DNA of 64,000 bases, taken from positions 24,087 through 88,086 of the forward strand of contig LZME01000135.1 in assembly GCA_001673575.1 (NCBI GenBank). Direction: 5' to 3'. The translations under genes and the position numbers were made by a program. Shown here piece after piece: positions 41,401 through 48,835 of the stretch (the stretch's first letter is position 1; each line of letters starts with the position of its first letter). This DNA comes from Mycolicibacter heraklionensis. GTDB lineage: Bacteria; Actinomycetota; Actinomycetes; Mycobacteriales; Mycobacteriaceae. The notes below the pieces were generated by a model that was not told where the DNA came from, did not search any database, and saw nothing but the letters and a program-made list of their open reading frames with translations.

Positions 41401-41551
41401 GCTCCAGCACGTCGGCGATGGCGTCCTTGCTCAGCAGCATGCCCCCGAGCACCGACTGCTCCGCGACGAGATCCTGAGGCGGTTGGCGGCCGACGTCTTC
41501 GCGCGGTGGCTCCTCAAGCTCAGAGTGACCACGGTCGTCGACTACTGCCAT
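38471..41551 (-). CDS. dnaB: Replicative DNA helicase DnaB containing two inteins
   Basis: A 1026-residue precursor; removing two inteins (143 and 425 residues) leaves an extein of 458 residues, normal for DnaB. The N-terminal domain has QPPQDLVAEQSVLGGMLLSK; the RecA-like domain has Walker A GMGK interrupted by intein 1 before STLALD, Walker B LVAVDYMQL, and the final block HQLHLSRFTNMAH. Intein 2 interrupts KPMLADLRESG/SLEQDAD. The helicase is functional only if both splice. ATG 41551 gives the mycobacterial N-terminus MAVVDD and follows GGAGGAGGAGG; an open frame 59 codons further upstream is rejected. It follows rplI as in M. tuberculosis, with a terminator and a 400-bp gap between. Confidence 0.95.
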   Translation of the reverse strand: MAVVDDRGHSELEEPPREDVGRQPPQDLVAEQSVLGGMLLSKDAIADVLERLRPSDFYRPVHQNIYDSILDLYGRGEPADAVTVAAELDRRGLLRRVGGAPYLHTLISTVPTAANAGYYATIVAEKALLRRLVEAGTRVVQYGYAGAEGADVAEIVDRAQAEIYEVAERRSSEDFVPLEDLLQPTMDEIDAIASHGGIARGVPTGFTDLDEVTNGLHPGQMIIIAARPGMGKALALNTPLPTPAGWTTMGDVAVGDELLDADGRPTRVLAATDILLGRPCYEVEFSDGTVIVADGEHLWPTTAGVRTTAQLRCGLDQIAPAGSVAQAGGGGTALLAPALSLVSVRRVPSVAVRCVQVDNPARLYLAGRGMVPTHNSTLALDFMRSCSIKNRMASVIFSLEMSKSEIVMRLLSAEAKIKLGDMRSGRMTDDDWTRLARRMSEISEAPLYIDDSPNLTMMEIRAKARRLKQKADLRLVAVDYMQLMTSGKKVESRQQEVSEFSRNLKLLAKELEVPVIALSQLNRGPEQRTDKKPMLADLRESGCLTASTRILRADNGSEVTLGELMRTGERPLVWSLDEKLRMVARPMTNVFPSGHREVFKLRMASGREVEATANHPFLTLNGWAALGDLNVGDRLAVPRRVPEPVNTTRMEDCEVILLAHMIGDGSCVKNQPIRYASIDEANLTAVTAAALHFGVMAVRDEYPAARVTTLRLPAPYRLTHGKRNPIAAWLDGLGLFGKRSHEKFVPQEVFALPNDQVALFLRHLWATDGSVSWDAKRVVGRIYYASTSRQLIDDVAALLSRVGVFGRIKRVTKAGYRDGWHLCLYGAENQVRFLHVVGAQGAKAVGAKEILANLQGVARNPNLDTVPKEVWTQVRRALADQEMTQREFAAAMGTKYCGSTMWKHAPSRDRLHRAAAVLEDHDIHALATSDVYWDTIAEITSIGEHDVFDGTVPGTHNFVAQGISVHNSLEQDADMVILLHRPDAFERDDPRGGEADLILAKHRNGPTKTVTVAHQLHLSRFTNMAH
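38651..39925 (-). mobile_element. DnaB intein 2: class-1 intein with LAGLIDADG endonuclease
   Basis: A 425-residue intein starting Cys-Leu-Thr (CLTASTRIL) and ending VHN before extein Ser. The block with the conserved His is EATANHPFLTL; block F/G is GTHNFVAQGISVHN. Endonuclease motifs are LLAHMIGDGSC and FLRHLWATDGSV, both keeping the acidic residue. It occupies the same site as the M. tuberculosis dnaB intein and is very similar to it, but its second endonuclease motif looks more intact (ATDGS where I recall SAGGS in the latter). Removal restores LRESG-SLEQD. Confidence 0.93.
40427..40855 (-). other. DnaB intein 1: class-3-like mini-intein in the P-loop
   Basis: 143 residues between GMGK and STLALD. 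It begins with Ala (ALALNTPLPT), not Cys or Ser, and ends PTHN before extein Ser. The triad that defines class 3 inteins is visible: Trp in GEHLWPT, Cys in VRCVQVDNP and Thr in VPTHN. This Cys would form the first branched intermediate instead of residue 1. No endonuclease domain. It interrupts the ATP site, so ATPase activity requires splicing. Confidence 0.88.
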
Positions 41552-41986
41552 GCGCCCCTCCTCCTCCACTGGCACGATCGAACGTCTATTCGACGCTGCC
41601 GCCCAACATATCCCTGGGCACCGACACCCCCTTGTGCCGTGCCGCGTTGACGGTAGGCGTTGCTGGCGGCCGGACAAAACGAGCTTGTTCACAAAGGTGT
41701 GGATTAAGTGTGCACACCGGTCCCCCATTTGTTTGGGACGGTGGGGAAGACTTGTGGATTGCGCTTCTCAGCAGCGCCATCCCCGCAGGTGAGGGCGGCA
41801 GCGAAGGGTGTTTTGATTGTGGAAGACAATCTCTTCGGCGTGTCGCCATAGGTTGCCGTCTTGGGCGTGTTGCTTTGCAGACAGGTAGACACGATTCCAC
41901 ATCAAGGTAAACAACCCCACCCTGACAGACGGCCCTAAAAGTTAGCCAGCACTAACCCGGAACCGACCGCCATCCGAACACAGCAA
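41552..41986. other. Upstream region of dnaB with two DnaA-box-like sites
   Basis: No gene is supported. TGTGGATT occurs at 41698-41705 (extended to TGTGGATTA, one mismatch from a DnaA box) and 41753-41760, 55 bp apart. GTGTGCACAC at 41709-41718 is a 10-bp palindrome and TTGTTCACAA lies just before it. The dnaB promoter must lie here. Confidence 0.45.
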
Positions 41987-42022
41987 AGCCCCGGCAGCGC
42001 CAATCAGGGCGCTGCCGGGGCT
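41987..42022 (-). terminator. Strong hairpin terminator after rplI
   Basis: A 15-bp perfect GC-rich stem (41987-42001 with 42008-42022) with a 6-nt loop lies 28 bp past the rplI stop. On the leftward transcript the second arm ends GGGGCT and is followed by TTGCTG. It should end the rpsF-ssb-rpsR-rplI transcript before dnaB. Confidence 0.85.
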
Positions 42023-42049
42023 GCTGCGGTACGAGCTTGCGATCGCCTG

Positions 42050-42508
42050 CTAGTTTGCCGCGGCGACGTCGAGGGTGACGTCGACGTTCACCTCGGGGTG
42101 CAGGTGCACCGACACCGGGTGGCTGCCGACGGCCTTGATGTGGGCCTTGGGCAACCGGACGATCCGCCGGTCCAGGTTCGGTCCGCCGGCCTTCTTGATG
42201 GCGGCGACCACGTCAGCGGCGGTCACCGAGCCGAACAGCTTGCCCGAGTCGCCCGAGGTCTTCACCGGCAACGTGACGGTGCCCAGCGCCTGCAGAGCTT
42301 CCTTGAGCTCCTTGGCGTGGTCCAGGTCGCGCACCTGCTTGGTCTCGCGGGCACGACGGATGTCGTCGGCCTGCTTCTGCGCGCCGCGCGTGGCGACGAT
42401 GGCCAGCCCCCGCGGGAGCAGGAAGTTGCGGCCGTATCCGTCCTTGACCTCGACGGTGTCTCCGGCCGCTCCGAGGTGGTCCACCTCAGCGGTCAAAATG
42501 AGCTTCAT
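42050..42508 (-). CDS. rplI: 50S ribosomal protein L9
   Basis: A 152-residue L9, full length. The N-terminal RNA-binding domain [21 protein letters not shown] followed by [15 protein letters not shown] is diagnostic; a long connecting helix and the C-terminal domain ([20 protein letters not shown]) follow. It binds 23S rRNA and limits frameshifting. Last gene of the rpsF operon, 32 bp after rpsR, ended by the hairpin at 41987-42022. Confidence 0.97.
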   Translation of the reverse strand: MKLILTAEVDHLGAAGDTVEVKDGYGRNFLLPRGLAIVATRGAQKQADDIRRARETKQVRDLDHAKELKEALQALGTVTLPVKTSGDSGKLFGSVTAADVVAAIKKAGGPNLDRRIVRLPKAHIKAVGSHPVSVHLHPEVNVDVTLDVAAAN

Positions 42509-42540
42509 CGTTTCGAACTTTCTCTGACTTGAGGGGTCGG

Positions 42541-42795
42541 CTAGCGCGCCGACGAGGTGAAGGGCAGCAACGCGACCTCGCGAGCGTTCTTCACCGCGAG
42601 CGCGACATCGCGCTGGTGCTGAACGCAGTTTCCGGTCACACGACGGGCGCGGATCTTGCCCCGCTCACTGATGTAGGTGCGCAGCAGCGAGGTGTCCTTG
42701 TAGTCGATCACCTGCTTCTTGTTCGAGCAGAATGCGCACTTGCGAGTCTTGATCGGCTTCTCAGGAGCCGGACGCCGCTTGTTGGATTTGGCCAT
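42541..42795 (-). CDS. rpsR: 30S ribosomal protein S18, zinc-ribbon form
   Basis: An 84-residue S18 with CAFC near 20 and a downstream Cys-x2-His (CVQH), the zinc-binding C+ form corresponding to M. tuberculosis rpsR1. Mycobacteria often carry a second, zinc-independent copy under Zur control; none is in this window. Between ssb and rplI. Confidence 0.96.
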   Translation of the reverse strand: MAKSNKRRPAPEKPIKTRKCAFCSNKKQVIDYKDTSLLRTYISERGKIRARRVTGNCVQHQRDVALAVKNAREVALLPFTSSAR

Positions 42796-42826
42796 TACCT
42801 ATCTCTTTCGTGCTGTGGTTCGTTTG

Positions 42827-43336
42827 TCAGAAGGGCGGCTCGTCGTCGGCGCCACCGAAGGAGCCGGACGCCGGAGCACTGCCCCACGGGTCCTCCGCGG
42901 GCGGGCCGGACGGACCGGCCGAGGCCGGCCTGCCGCCCGCCCCGCCGAAGCCGCCCCCGCCGCCGCCGCGGCTGACCTTGTTGATCTTGGCGGTGGCATA
43001 CCGCAACGAGGGGCCGACCTCGTCGACCTCCACCTCGTAGACGGTGCGCTTCTCGCCCTCGCGGGTCTCGAAGGACCGCTGCCGCAGCCGCCCGGTGACG
43101 ATCACCCGCGATCCGCGGGTGAGGCTCTCGGCCACATTCTCGGCAGCCTCGCGCCAGATGTTGCACCGAAGGAACAGCGCGTCGCCGTCCTTCCACTCAC
43201 CGCTCTGCCGGTCAAAGACCCGCGGGGTGGAGGCCACCGTGAAGTTGGCGACCGCCGCCCCCGAGGGGGTAAACCGCAGATCGGGGTCCGCGGTCAGGTT
43301 TCCAACGACGGTGATCGTGGTGTCACCTACAGCCAC
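42827..43336 (-). CDS. ssb: Single-stranded DNA-binding protein
   Basis: A 169-residue SSB. The OB fold is at 1-115 ([37 protein letters not shown]), followed by a Gly/Pro-rich linker with a polyglycine run ([14 protein letters not shown]) and the acidic tip DDEPPF that docks partner proteins. The GTG start is preceded by GGAGGG. The linker is of normal mycobacterial length. Co-transcribed with rpsF and rpsR. Confidence 0.97.
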   Translation of the reverse strand: MAVGDTTITVVGNLTADPDLRFTPSGAAVANFTVASTPRVFDRQSGEWKDGDALFLRCNIWREAAENVAESLTRGSRVIVTGRLRQRSFETREGEKRTVYEVEVDEVGPSLRYATAKINKVSRGGGGGGFGGAGGRPASAGPSGPPAEDPWGSAPASGSFGGADDEPPF

Positions 43337-43413
43337 GGGGCCCTCCTAGGATCGGTGTCAGCGCTTGATGCAGCATTCGCAGCATGAGCCTACGCAACGG
43401 CTGCGACAGCGGG

Positions 43414-43704
43414 CTACGACTTGTCGGTGCGCATCACCTTGGTGCGGAGCACCGACTCGTTCAGGCTGAGCTGACGGTCGAGCTCGGACACGGTGGCCGG
43501 CTCGGCCTTGACGTCGATGACCGCGTAGATGCCCTCGGCATGCTTGGCGATCTCGTAAGCCAGGCGGCGCTTGCCCCAGATGTCGACCTTGTCGACCGAA
43601 CCGCCGTCTTTACGGATGACGTTCAGGAACGTCTCCAGGGACGGGGCAACGGTGCGCTCGTCGAGAGTGGGGTCAAGGATGACCATGATTTCGTATGGAC
43701 GCAT
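43414..43704 (-). CDS. rpsF: 30S ribosomal protein S6
   Basis: A 96-residue S6: [20 protein letters not shown], then [20 protein letters not shown], and the end [10 protein letters not shown]. First gene of rpsF-ssb-rpsR-rplI, with a strong GGAGGTGATGAGG ribosome site. In M. tuberculosis the upstream neighbours are Rv0052 and Rv0051; here the Rv0051 homologue lies about 18.5 kb away, beyond the lipid locus. Confidence 0.97.
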   Translation of the reverse strand: MRPYEIMVILDPTLDERTVAPSLETFLNVIRKDGGSVDKVDIWGKRRLAYEIAKHAEGIYAVIDVKAEPATVSELDRQLSLNESVLRTKVMRTDKS

Positions 43705-43844
43705 GGGAACCTCATCACCTCCTATGGTCGTAGTGCGGCCGTGGAGGTATCCACGGCAGGAGGGTCGCCTGCGTCGGCAACCGGGCTAGGTTACCGGAGG
43801 CGGACGGCCGGAGCGAAATCGGCGGGTTGCTCATCGAGTCCGAT

Positions 43845-43850
43845 TAGGCT
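43845..43850 (+). promoter_or_regulatory. Leaderless-type -10 (TAGGCT) for the secreted sensor-like protein
   Basis: TAGGCT ends 7 nt before the ATG at 43858. No good ribosome site is present. Confidence 0.4.
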
Positions 43851-43857
43851 CACCGCC

Positions 43858-44538
43858 ATGGTGAGTCACGGCAGGTGGTTCGTGATGTCGGCAATCGTCC
43901 TTGCCGCACTGGGCGGGCTGCCGAGACCGGCGCCGGCGGTCGCCGACGGCGACTGGGTGCAACCGGGCCAGGTCGCGATGTTGATCCCCTCCGACGAGGA
44001 GGTCAGTACATTCGCCGGGATGCCGATGTCCAGCACGGGTCCGGTGGGCATGATGCCGTCGGCGCCGGAACGTCTCCGACAGCGCGATGACTGCCGGGCG
44101 TTCTACGAGGTGGGCACTACTGAGGTGGTCGGGAACAACTACGCGTCTCACCGAGCGCAGCGGTGGGAGAACCGCGCACACGAAGCGGCCGCGATCGTGG
44201 CTGTAACGACCTTTCCTTCGGTCGCCGAAGCGAGCGCGGCGTTCACCAATACCTACAACCGGCCGGCGGTCGACCGCTGCCTCAATGCACGGATGGCTGG
44301 GACCGACGTCGATGCGGGCGTCACCATGGACCTGGTGCACGTCGAATTAAGCCCGGACGCGACCGTGGCCTCCTGGCTGCTCTCGGCTCGCTTCAACGGC
44401 GCGAATATGGGATTCACCTCGGCGTTCCTCGTCGCGGTCGGGGCCAACTTCATGGTCGAGGTGCTCTCCAGCCAGTGGGGTAACGCCGCCGTGACCATGG
44501 ACCGGCTCAGCCAGCATGTCTTGGACCGCGTGCACTGA
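43858..44538 (+). CDS. Exported PknH extracellular-sensor-like protein
   Basis: A 226-residue protein with a signal peptide (1-30, SAIVLAALGGLPRPAPAVA). The mature part resembles the PknH C-terminal sensor domain found alone in LppH-type proteins: MLIPSDEEVSTFAGMPM, RDDCRAFYEV, an A-V-TTFPSVAEASAAF helix and the Cys of VDRCLNA, which should pair with the first. No lipobox, so probably secreted. Start decided by the -10 at 43845; longer upstream frames overlap rpsF. Convergent with the next two sensor-like genes. Confidence 0.72.
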   Translation: MVSHGRWFVMSAIVLAALGGLPRPAPAVADGDWVQPGQVAMLIPSDEEVSTFAGMPMSSTGPVGMMPSAPERLRQRDDCRAFYEVGTTEVVGNNYASHRAQRWENRAHEAAAIVAVTTFPSVAEASAAFTNTYNRPAVDRCLNARMAGTDVDAGVTMDLVHVELSPDATVASWLLSARFNGANMGFTSAFLVAVGANFMVEVLSSQWGNAAVTMDRLSQHVLDRVH

Positions 44539-44552
44539 TCCCGGTCACGAGG

Positions 44553-45350
44553 TCAGGTTGCCGGAATCCAGACCATCAGCCGCTCGGCGAGCTTCGCCGC
44601 CGCCTCAGCCCCGCCGGCGCCGCGCCGACACACCGAGGTGTACAGCACGACGTTGCTCTTGACGTCGGCCTCGTAGGCGCAACTCCAGTCGAGCGGCTTG
44701 TCGTCGGCCAGTTGCACCCGGCTCCACTGCGCTCGGGTCCCGTCGACGGTGGGGACGTGGAACTGCCAGCTGACGTTCGCATCGGTGTCACGCGGGTTGT
44801 GCACCGCGACCCCCTCACACTTGCGCAGCTCGGCGGGGAACGCCGCGCTGAACGCGGCGCGTGCCTTGTCGGTGTCGGGGTAAGAAGCCACACCCTGGCC
44901 GACCACGACGTCGGCACTCTCTTCCCGGTCCTTCTGCTGGGCGCCCTTGTAGGCCGTCCACTCGAAGCCGAAAGCGGGCATGGCCGGGCCGAGCAGCACC
45001 GTGCACTCGGCGTGCTCGTCCAGCGTCACCGGCGGCGCCGGCTGGTCGAAGCGCTTCTCGAAACCCAATGGCGAGCCGACGATGGGACCGGACACGTCCG
45101 CGGGCAGCGGCAGGGTGCGCAACCGATCCGGCAGCACCAGCGGCGGCGGAACCGGTGACATCGAGGACCGGCGAGCGGGTTCCCCGGCGGGGGCCACCGC
45201 CTCTGAGGTCTCGGCCTTGGTGGTGTCACCGGGCGATGGCAGCCTGACAGCCTGGGCGGATCCGCCATCCTGATCATCGCCGCGTGAACACCCCAGCATC
45301 GCCATCGCGACGAGGCCCGCGACGCCCACTGCGGCCAATACCCGTTTCAT
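44553..45350 (-). CDS. Sensor-domain lipoprotein (PknH_C-like)
   Basis: About 265 residues starting MKRVLAAVG, with a lipobox MAMLGC (Cys about 21). A Pro/Ser-rich spacer precedes a PknH-sensor-like domain: GSPLGFEKRFDQPAPP, DEHAECTVLLGPAM, YKGAQQKDRE, FSAAFPAELRKCEG, WSCAYEADVKSNVV and SVCRRG. Four Cys could form two disulfides. Likely tethered outside the membrane. Possibly in an operon with the upstream sensor-like lipoprotein, 33 bp apart. Ligand unknown. Confidence 0.72.
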   Translation of the reverse strand: MKRVLAAVGVAGLVAMAMLGCSRGDDQDGGSAQAVRLPSPGDTTKAETSEAVAPAGEPARRSSMSPVPPPLVLPDRLRTLPLPADVSGPIVGSPLGFEKRFDQPAPPVTLDEHAECTVLLGPAMPAFGFEWTAYKGAQQKDREESADVVVGQGVASYPDTDKARAAFSAAFPAELRKCEGVAVHNPRDTDANVSWQFHVPTVDGTRAQWSRVQLADDKPLDWSCAYEADVKSNVVLYTSVCRRGAGGAEAAAKLAERLMVWIPAT

Positions 45351-45383
45351 CACGTCGCTCCTCGCCGGTCCGTCGTCCATGCG

Positions 45384-46109
45384 TCAGCCCCCGATCCGGT
45401 TCGCCGTTATATCCGCTATCTGCTGCGTGGTTGTCGAGGGGTTGCCGGTCTGGCATGCCCCGTCACGGTGTATCACATTGCGCTGCAGGCGAATCTGTGT
45501 CGCGCAGCGCCATCCGGTGCTCTGCTGGTCACGCTGTTCCGACAAGATGACAGACAACTTCGAGTCGGTGACTGTGAGGGAGTCGACGTGCCAGGCCGCA
45601 TGCTCGTCGTTCTCGGCGGGAATCACCGCCGTCCGGCAGCGCGCCTGCAGATCGGCGTTGATCGTCCGGCGGAATACCCGCGACGCGGTTCGTCCGTTCG
45701 GGTAAGCGGCCGCGCCCTGCCAGGTAAAGAAGTTCATGTCGTCACTGTCCTGCTGTGAGACCTGCCGATACGCGGTGTAGTCCGTGGTCCAGAAATCTTT
45801 GCCGGAAAGCGTAAGCGCCTTGCACTCGTTGCGATCGCGCAACGTGACCTCGGCGCTGGGTACCTGCCACCTGCCCTTTCCGTGCATCGGCAACCCAACG
45901 ATGGCGCTGACATCGTCGTCGGAGAGCAGCAGCGCGCCAACCCGTCCGGGCGGCAACCCATCCGTGGACGCCAGACCGGGGGTCTTGGGAGCCGAAGACA
46001 CGTTGGCCATCATCGCGTCGACGGGAATGTCACCCGTGGTCGCACTGCAGCCGACGGTCGCCAGCAGCGCCAACGAGCAGCACGCCGCGGCGTGAACTGA
46101 ACGGTTCAT
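45384..46109 (-). CDS. Sensor-domain lipoprotein (PknH_C-like)
   Basis: A 241-residue lipoprotein with lipobox LATVGC (Cys 21). The sensor-like domain shows LLLSDDDVSAIVGLPM, DRNECKALTLSGKD, DMNFFTWQGAAAYPNG, LQARCRTAV, WRCATQIRLQRNVI and GACQTG. Third member of a run of three related exported proteins. Divergent from the FAAL gene across a 223-bp region holding a palindrome, so control may be shared. Confidence 0.72.
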   Translation of the reverse strand: MNRSVHAAACCSLALLATVGCSATTGDIPVDAMMANVSSAPKTPGLASTDGLPPGRVGALLLSDDDVSAIVGLPMHGKGRWQVPSAEVTLRDRNECKALTLSGKDFWTTDYTAYRQVSQQDSDDMNFFTWQGAAAYPNGRTASRVFRRTINADLQARCRTAVIPAENDEHAAWHVDSLTVTDSKLSVILSEQRDQQSTGWRCATQIRLQRNVIHRDGACQTGNPSTTTQQIADITANRIGG

Positions 46110-46281
46110 CGGATGTCCCGCATCTCTCGGTGGCAGCTCGAGCCAAGATCGTCACGATCGTAGCCGCTGGCCGGGCCGCTGTCCGGCGGTAACAGGCATA
46201 CCGGCCGGCTGCTGCCGGGGGCGAGGACGGACCCCGCGCGGGCGGAGGCCGCGGCGGCGAAATTGAGGTACAAGGTCCTCA

Positions 46282-46325
46282 CCGCACAACGTTGTGCGGC
46301 ACATCTCGCGCTGTGACGGTAGCCT
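46282..46325 (+). promoter_or_regulatory. FAAL promoter with an 18-bp palindromic operator
   Basis: CCGCACAAC-GTTGTGCGG (46282-46299) is a perfect 18-bp palindrome centred about 42 bp before the ATG, over the expected -35. TAGCCT (46320-46325) is a TANNNT -10 seven bases before the ATG at 46333, so a leaderless transcript under repressor control is inferred. The regulator is not in the window. Confidence 0.65.
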
Positions 46326-46332
46326 CACCGGA

Positions 46333-48072
46333 ATGTCTGATGTTTCCTTGTTAACTTTGTTGCGCGAACGCGCCTCCCTCGCGCCCGACGAGGCGGCATT
46401 CACCTACACCGATTACGACCAGAACTGGGACGGTGTCGCCGAGACCCTGTCGTGGTCACAGATGTATCGGCGCGCGCTCAATGTCGCCAAGGAACTCCAG
46501 CGGCACGGGTCCGCCGGGGACCGCGCGGTGATCCTGGCCCCGCAAGGCCTCGGTTACATCGCAGGTTTCCTGGGCGCCATCCAGGCGGGATTCATCGCCG
46601 TGCCGCTGCCGGTTCCGCATCCCGGCGCGCACGACGAGCGGGTCAGCGCCGTTCTCACCGACACCGCTCCCACCGTCGTCTTGACCACGACCGGGGCGGC
46701 AGATCTTGTCGCTGAGTATGTCCGGGAATCCGGGGCCGACGCCACGGCAACCGTCGTCGAAGTCGACGCCTTGGACTTGGACGCCAGCGTCGCCATGGGC
46801 GAGCAACCTGTCGACTCCAGTGGGGTGGCTTATCTGCAGTACACCTCGGGCTCGACTCGGCTTCCGGCCGGCGTGATGGTTTCGCACCGCAACCTTCAGG
46901 TGAACTTCCGGCAGTTCATGGCCGGTTACTTCCCGGAGTTCAACGGGGTGGCACCGCCCGACACGACGATCGTGTCGTGGCTGCCCTTCTACCATGATCT
47001 GGGCTTGATCCTGGGCATCATCGCGCCCATCCTGGGCGGCTACCGTTGCGAGCTGACGAGTCCGGTGGCGTTTTTGCAGCGTCCGGCGCGCTGGGTCCAG
47101 GCAATGGCCAGCCACACCCGATCGTTCTCGGCGGCACCGAATTTCGCCTTCGAACTGGCGGTGCGGAAGACCACCGAAGAAGACATGGCCGGACTTGATC
47201 TGGGCGACGTGCTGGGCATCGTCAGCGGCAGTGAACGCGTCCATCCCGCGACTTTGGAGCGGTTTCTCAACCGATTCGCCCCCTATAACTTCCGGGCGCG
47301 GGCCCTGCACCCGGCCTATGGGTTGGCCGAGGCGACGCTGTACGTCGCCACCCTGGATGTCGAATGCGCACCCCAGACCGTCTACTTCGAATCGGAGAAG
47401 CTGACGCGCGGCAGCGCGCAACGGTGCGAGGCTCCGGACGGCACCCCCCTGCTCACCTACGGTGTGCCGAAGTCGCCGGCGGTACGGATTGTGGACCCCG
47501 AAACGTGCGCCGAGTGCTCGGTGGGAACCGTCGGCGAGATCTGGACCGCGGGCGCCAATGTGGCCGCCGGCTATTGGAACAAGCCGGAACAGACGCGGGA
47601 AGTGTTCGAGGCGACCCTTGTCAGGGCGTCGGAGGGCACCCCGAGCGGCCCTTGGCTGCGGACCGGCGACCTCGGATTCATCTCCGAGGGTGAGTTGTTC
47701 ATCGTGGGCCGCATGAAGGATCTGCTGATCATCCGCGGGCGCAACCACTACCCCGAGGACATCGAAGCCACCCTTCAAGAGATCAGCGGGGGACGCGTCG
47801 CAGCCATATCGGTTCCGGTCAACGAGGACGAAACGCTGGTCACCATCATCGAGGTTCGGGATCGTGGCGAATCCGCCGAGGACGCCGCAGCGCGGCTTGC
47901 CGTCCTGAAGAACGATGTGCAGGCGGCGATCTCTCAGGCCCACGGGGTGACCGTGGCCGATGTGGTGCTGGTTGGTCCGGGATCGATTCCCATCACCACC
48001 AGCGGCAAGGTGCGCCGGGCGGCCTGCGTCGAGCAGTACCAGAGCCAGCAGTTCACCCGTATGGACCGCTGA
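46333..48072 (+). CDS. Long-chain fatty acyl-AMP ligase (FAAL), FadD23/FadD21 type
   Basis: A 579-residue adenylating enzyme that activates a fatty acid as acyl-AMP and hands it to the partner polyketide synthase. Core motifs: [16 protein letters not shown] (P-loop), [36 protein letters not shown] and WLRTGDLGF, then the C-terminal domain with [20 protein letters not shown]. It aligns well with M. tuberculosis FadD23. ATG 46333 is chosen from the -10 spacing; an upstream ATG at 46294 would lie inside the palindrome. First of three rightward genes (FAAL, Gap/Sap, Chp) in the glycolipid locus. Confidence 0.9.
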   Translation: MSDVSLLTLLRERASLAPDEAAFTYTDYDQNWDGVAETLSWSQMYRRALNVAKELQRHGSAGDRAVILAPQGLGYIAGFLGAIQAGFIAVPLPVPHPGAHDERVSAVLTDTAPTVVLTTTGAADLVAEYVRESGADATATVVEVDALDLDASVAMGEQPVDSSGVAYLQYTSGSTRLPAGVMVSHRNLQVNFRQFMAGYFPEFNGVAPPDTTIVSWLPFYHDLGLILGIIAPILGGYRCELTSPVAFLQRPARWVQAMASHTRSFSAAPNFAFELAVRKTTEEDMAGLDLGDVLGIVSGSERVHPATLERFLNRFAPYNFRARALHPAYGLAEATLYVATLDVECAPQTVYFESEKLTRGSAQRCEAPDGTPLLTYGVPKSPAVRIVDPETCAECSVGTVGEIWTAGANVAAGYWNKPEQTREVFEATLVRASEGTPSGPWLRTGDLGFISEGELFIVGRMKDLLIIRGRNHYPEDIEATLQEISGGRVAAISVPVNEDETLVTIIEVRDRGESAEDAAARLAVLKNDVQAAISQAHGVTVADVVLVGPGSIPITTSGKVRRAACVEQYQSQQFTRMDR

Positions 48073-48105
48073 GCCGGGCCGCGCCGCGCGCCACGAAGTC
48101 GCCGC

Positions 48106-48783
48106 ATGTGGATCGCCCTGCTCGTGATGGCTGCTGCCACCAGCGTTGAGCCGGTTCGCATCGGTTTGACGCTGCTGATGCTGAACCGGCCTAAGCCCGT
48201 GCTGCAACTGATGGCGTTCCTCTGCGGCGGTTTCGTCATGGGGACAACCGGCGGTCTGGTGGTGTTGTTCGTACTTCCGTCCACCCTGACCGAGTCTTCT
48301 GGACTGACATTGCCGAGGGTCCAGATCGTCATCGGCGCGCTGGCGCTGCTGACCGCCACCGTTCTCGCGGTCAGACTCGTCACCGCGCGGCCGGGCGCGA
48401 TGCGCCCGCCTCGTGCCGATTCTGTCCCGGTCAGATTCTCTGCTCGGGCACAGCGACTGCTCAAGGGTCGATCGCTGTGGGTGGCGGGAACAGCCGGTTT
48501 GGGTATCGCGCTGCCGTCGGTGGACTATCTGGCCGCGTTAGCGATCATCGTCGCATCCGGCGCCGCCACCAGCACGAAGATCGCCGCGCTGCTGACATTC
48601 AATGCGTTGGCGTTTGCGCTGGTCGAGATTCCGCTGCTGGCCTACCTGGTGGCTCCGGGCGCCACCCGCGGGTTCATGGCAGCGTTGCACCGGTGGGGGC
48701 GGCAACGTCGTCCGGGCCAGGTCGCCGCGCTGCTGGCTACCGTAGGCGGTGTCTTATGCACTGCCGGTGTTCTAGGTCTGTGA
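48106..48783 (+). CDS. Gap/Sap-type integral membrane protein (glycolipid transport)
   Basis: A 225-residue membrane protein with about six hydrophobic helices. Start block MWIALLVMAAATSVEPVRIG and LMLNRPKPVLQLMAFLCGGF mark the GAP/Sap family, which includes the glycopeptidolipid-addressing protein and sulfolipid Sap (Rv3821). Members help move glycolipids with an MmpL protein. A cytoplasmic loop around 120-150 is basic. It follows the FAAL by 33 bp and precedes the Chp-type gene by 52 bp, an operon. Confidence 0.85.
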   Translation: MWIALLVMAAATSVEPVRIGLTLLMLNRPKPVLQLMAFLCGGFVMGTTGGLVVLFVLPSTLTESSGLTLPRVQIVIGALALLTATVLAVRLVTARPGAMRPPRADSVPVRFSARAQRLLKGRSLWVAGTAGLGIALPSVDYLAALAIIVASGAATSTKIAALLTFNALAFALVEIPLLAYLVAPGATRGFMAALHRWGRQRRPGQVAALLATVGGVLCTAGVLGL

Positions 48784-48835
48784 GAAGGTGGACGTCGGGT
48801 CCGACAGCGGGCCTGCACGGCTGAAGGGGTTAGCG

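Noticed and set aside
41552-41728. 59-codon upstream extension of DnaB
   Set aside because: The mycobacterial N-terminus MAVVDD at 41551 follows a strong ribosome site; the extension has no conserved features.
43384-43857. N-terminal extension of the secreted sensor-like protein
   Set aside because: It lies over rpsF on the opposite strand; the signal peptide and -10 place the start at 43858.
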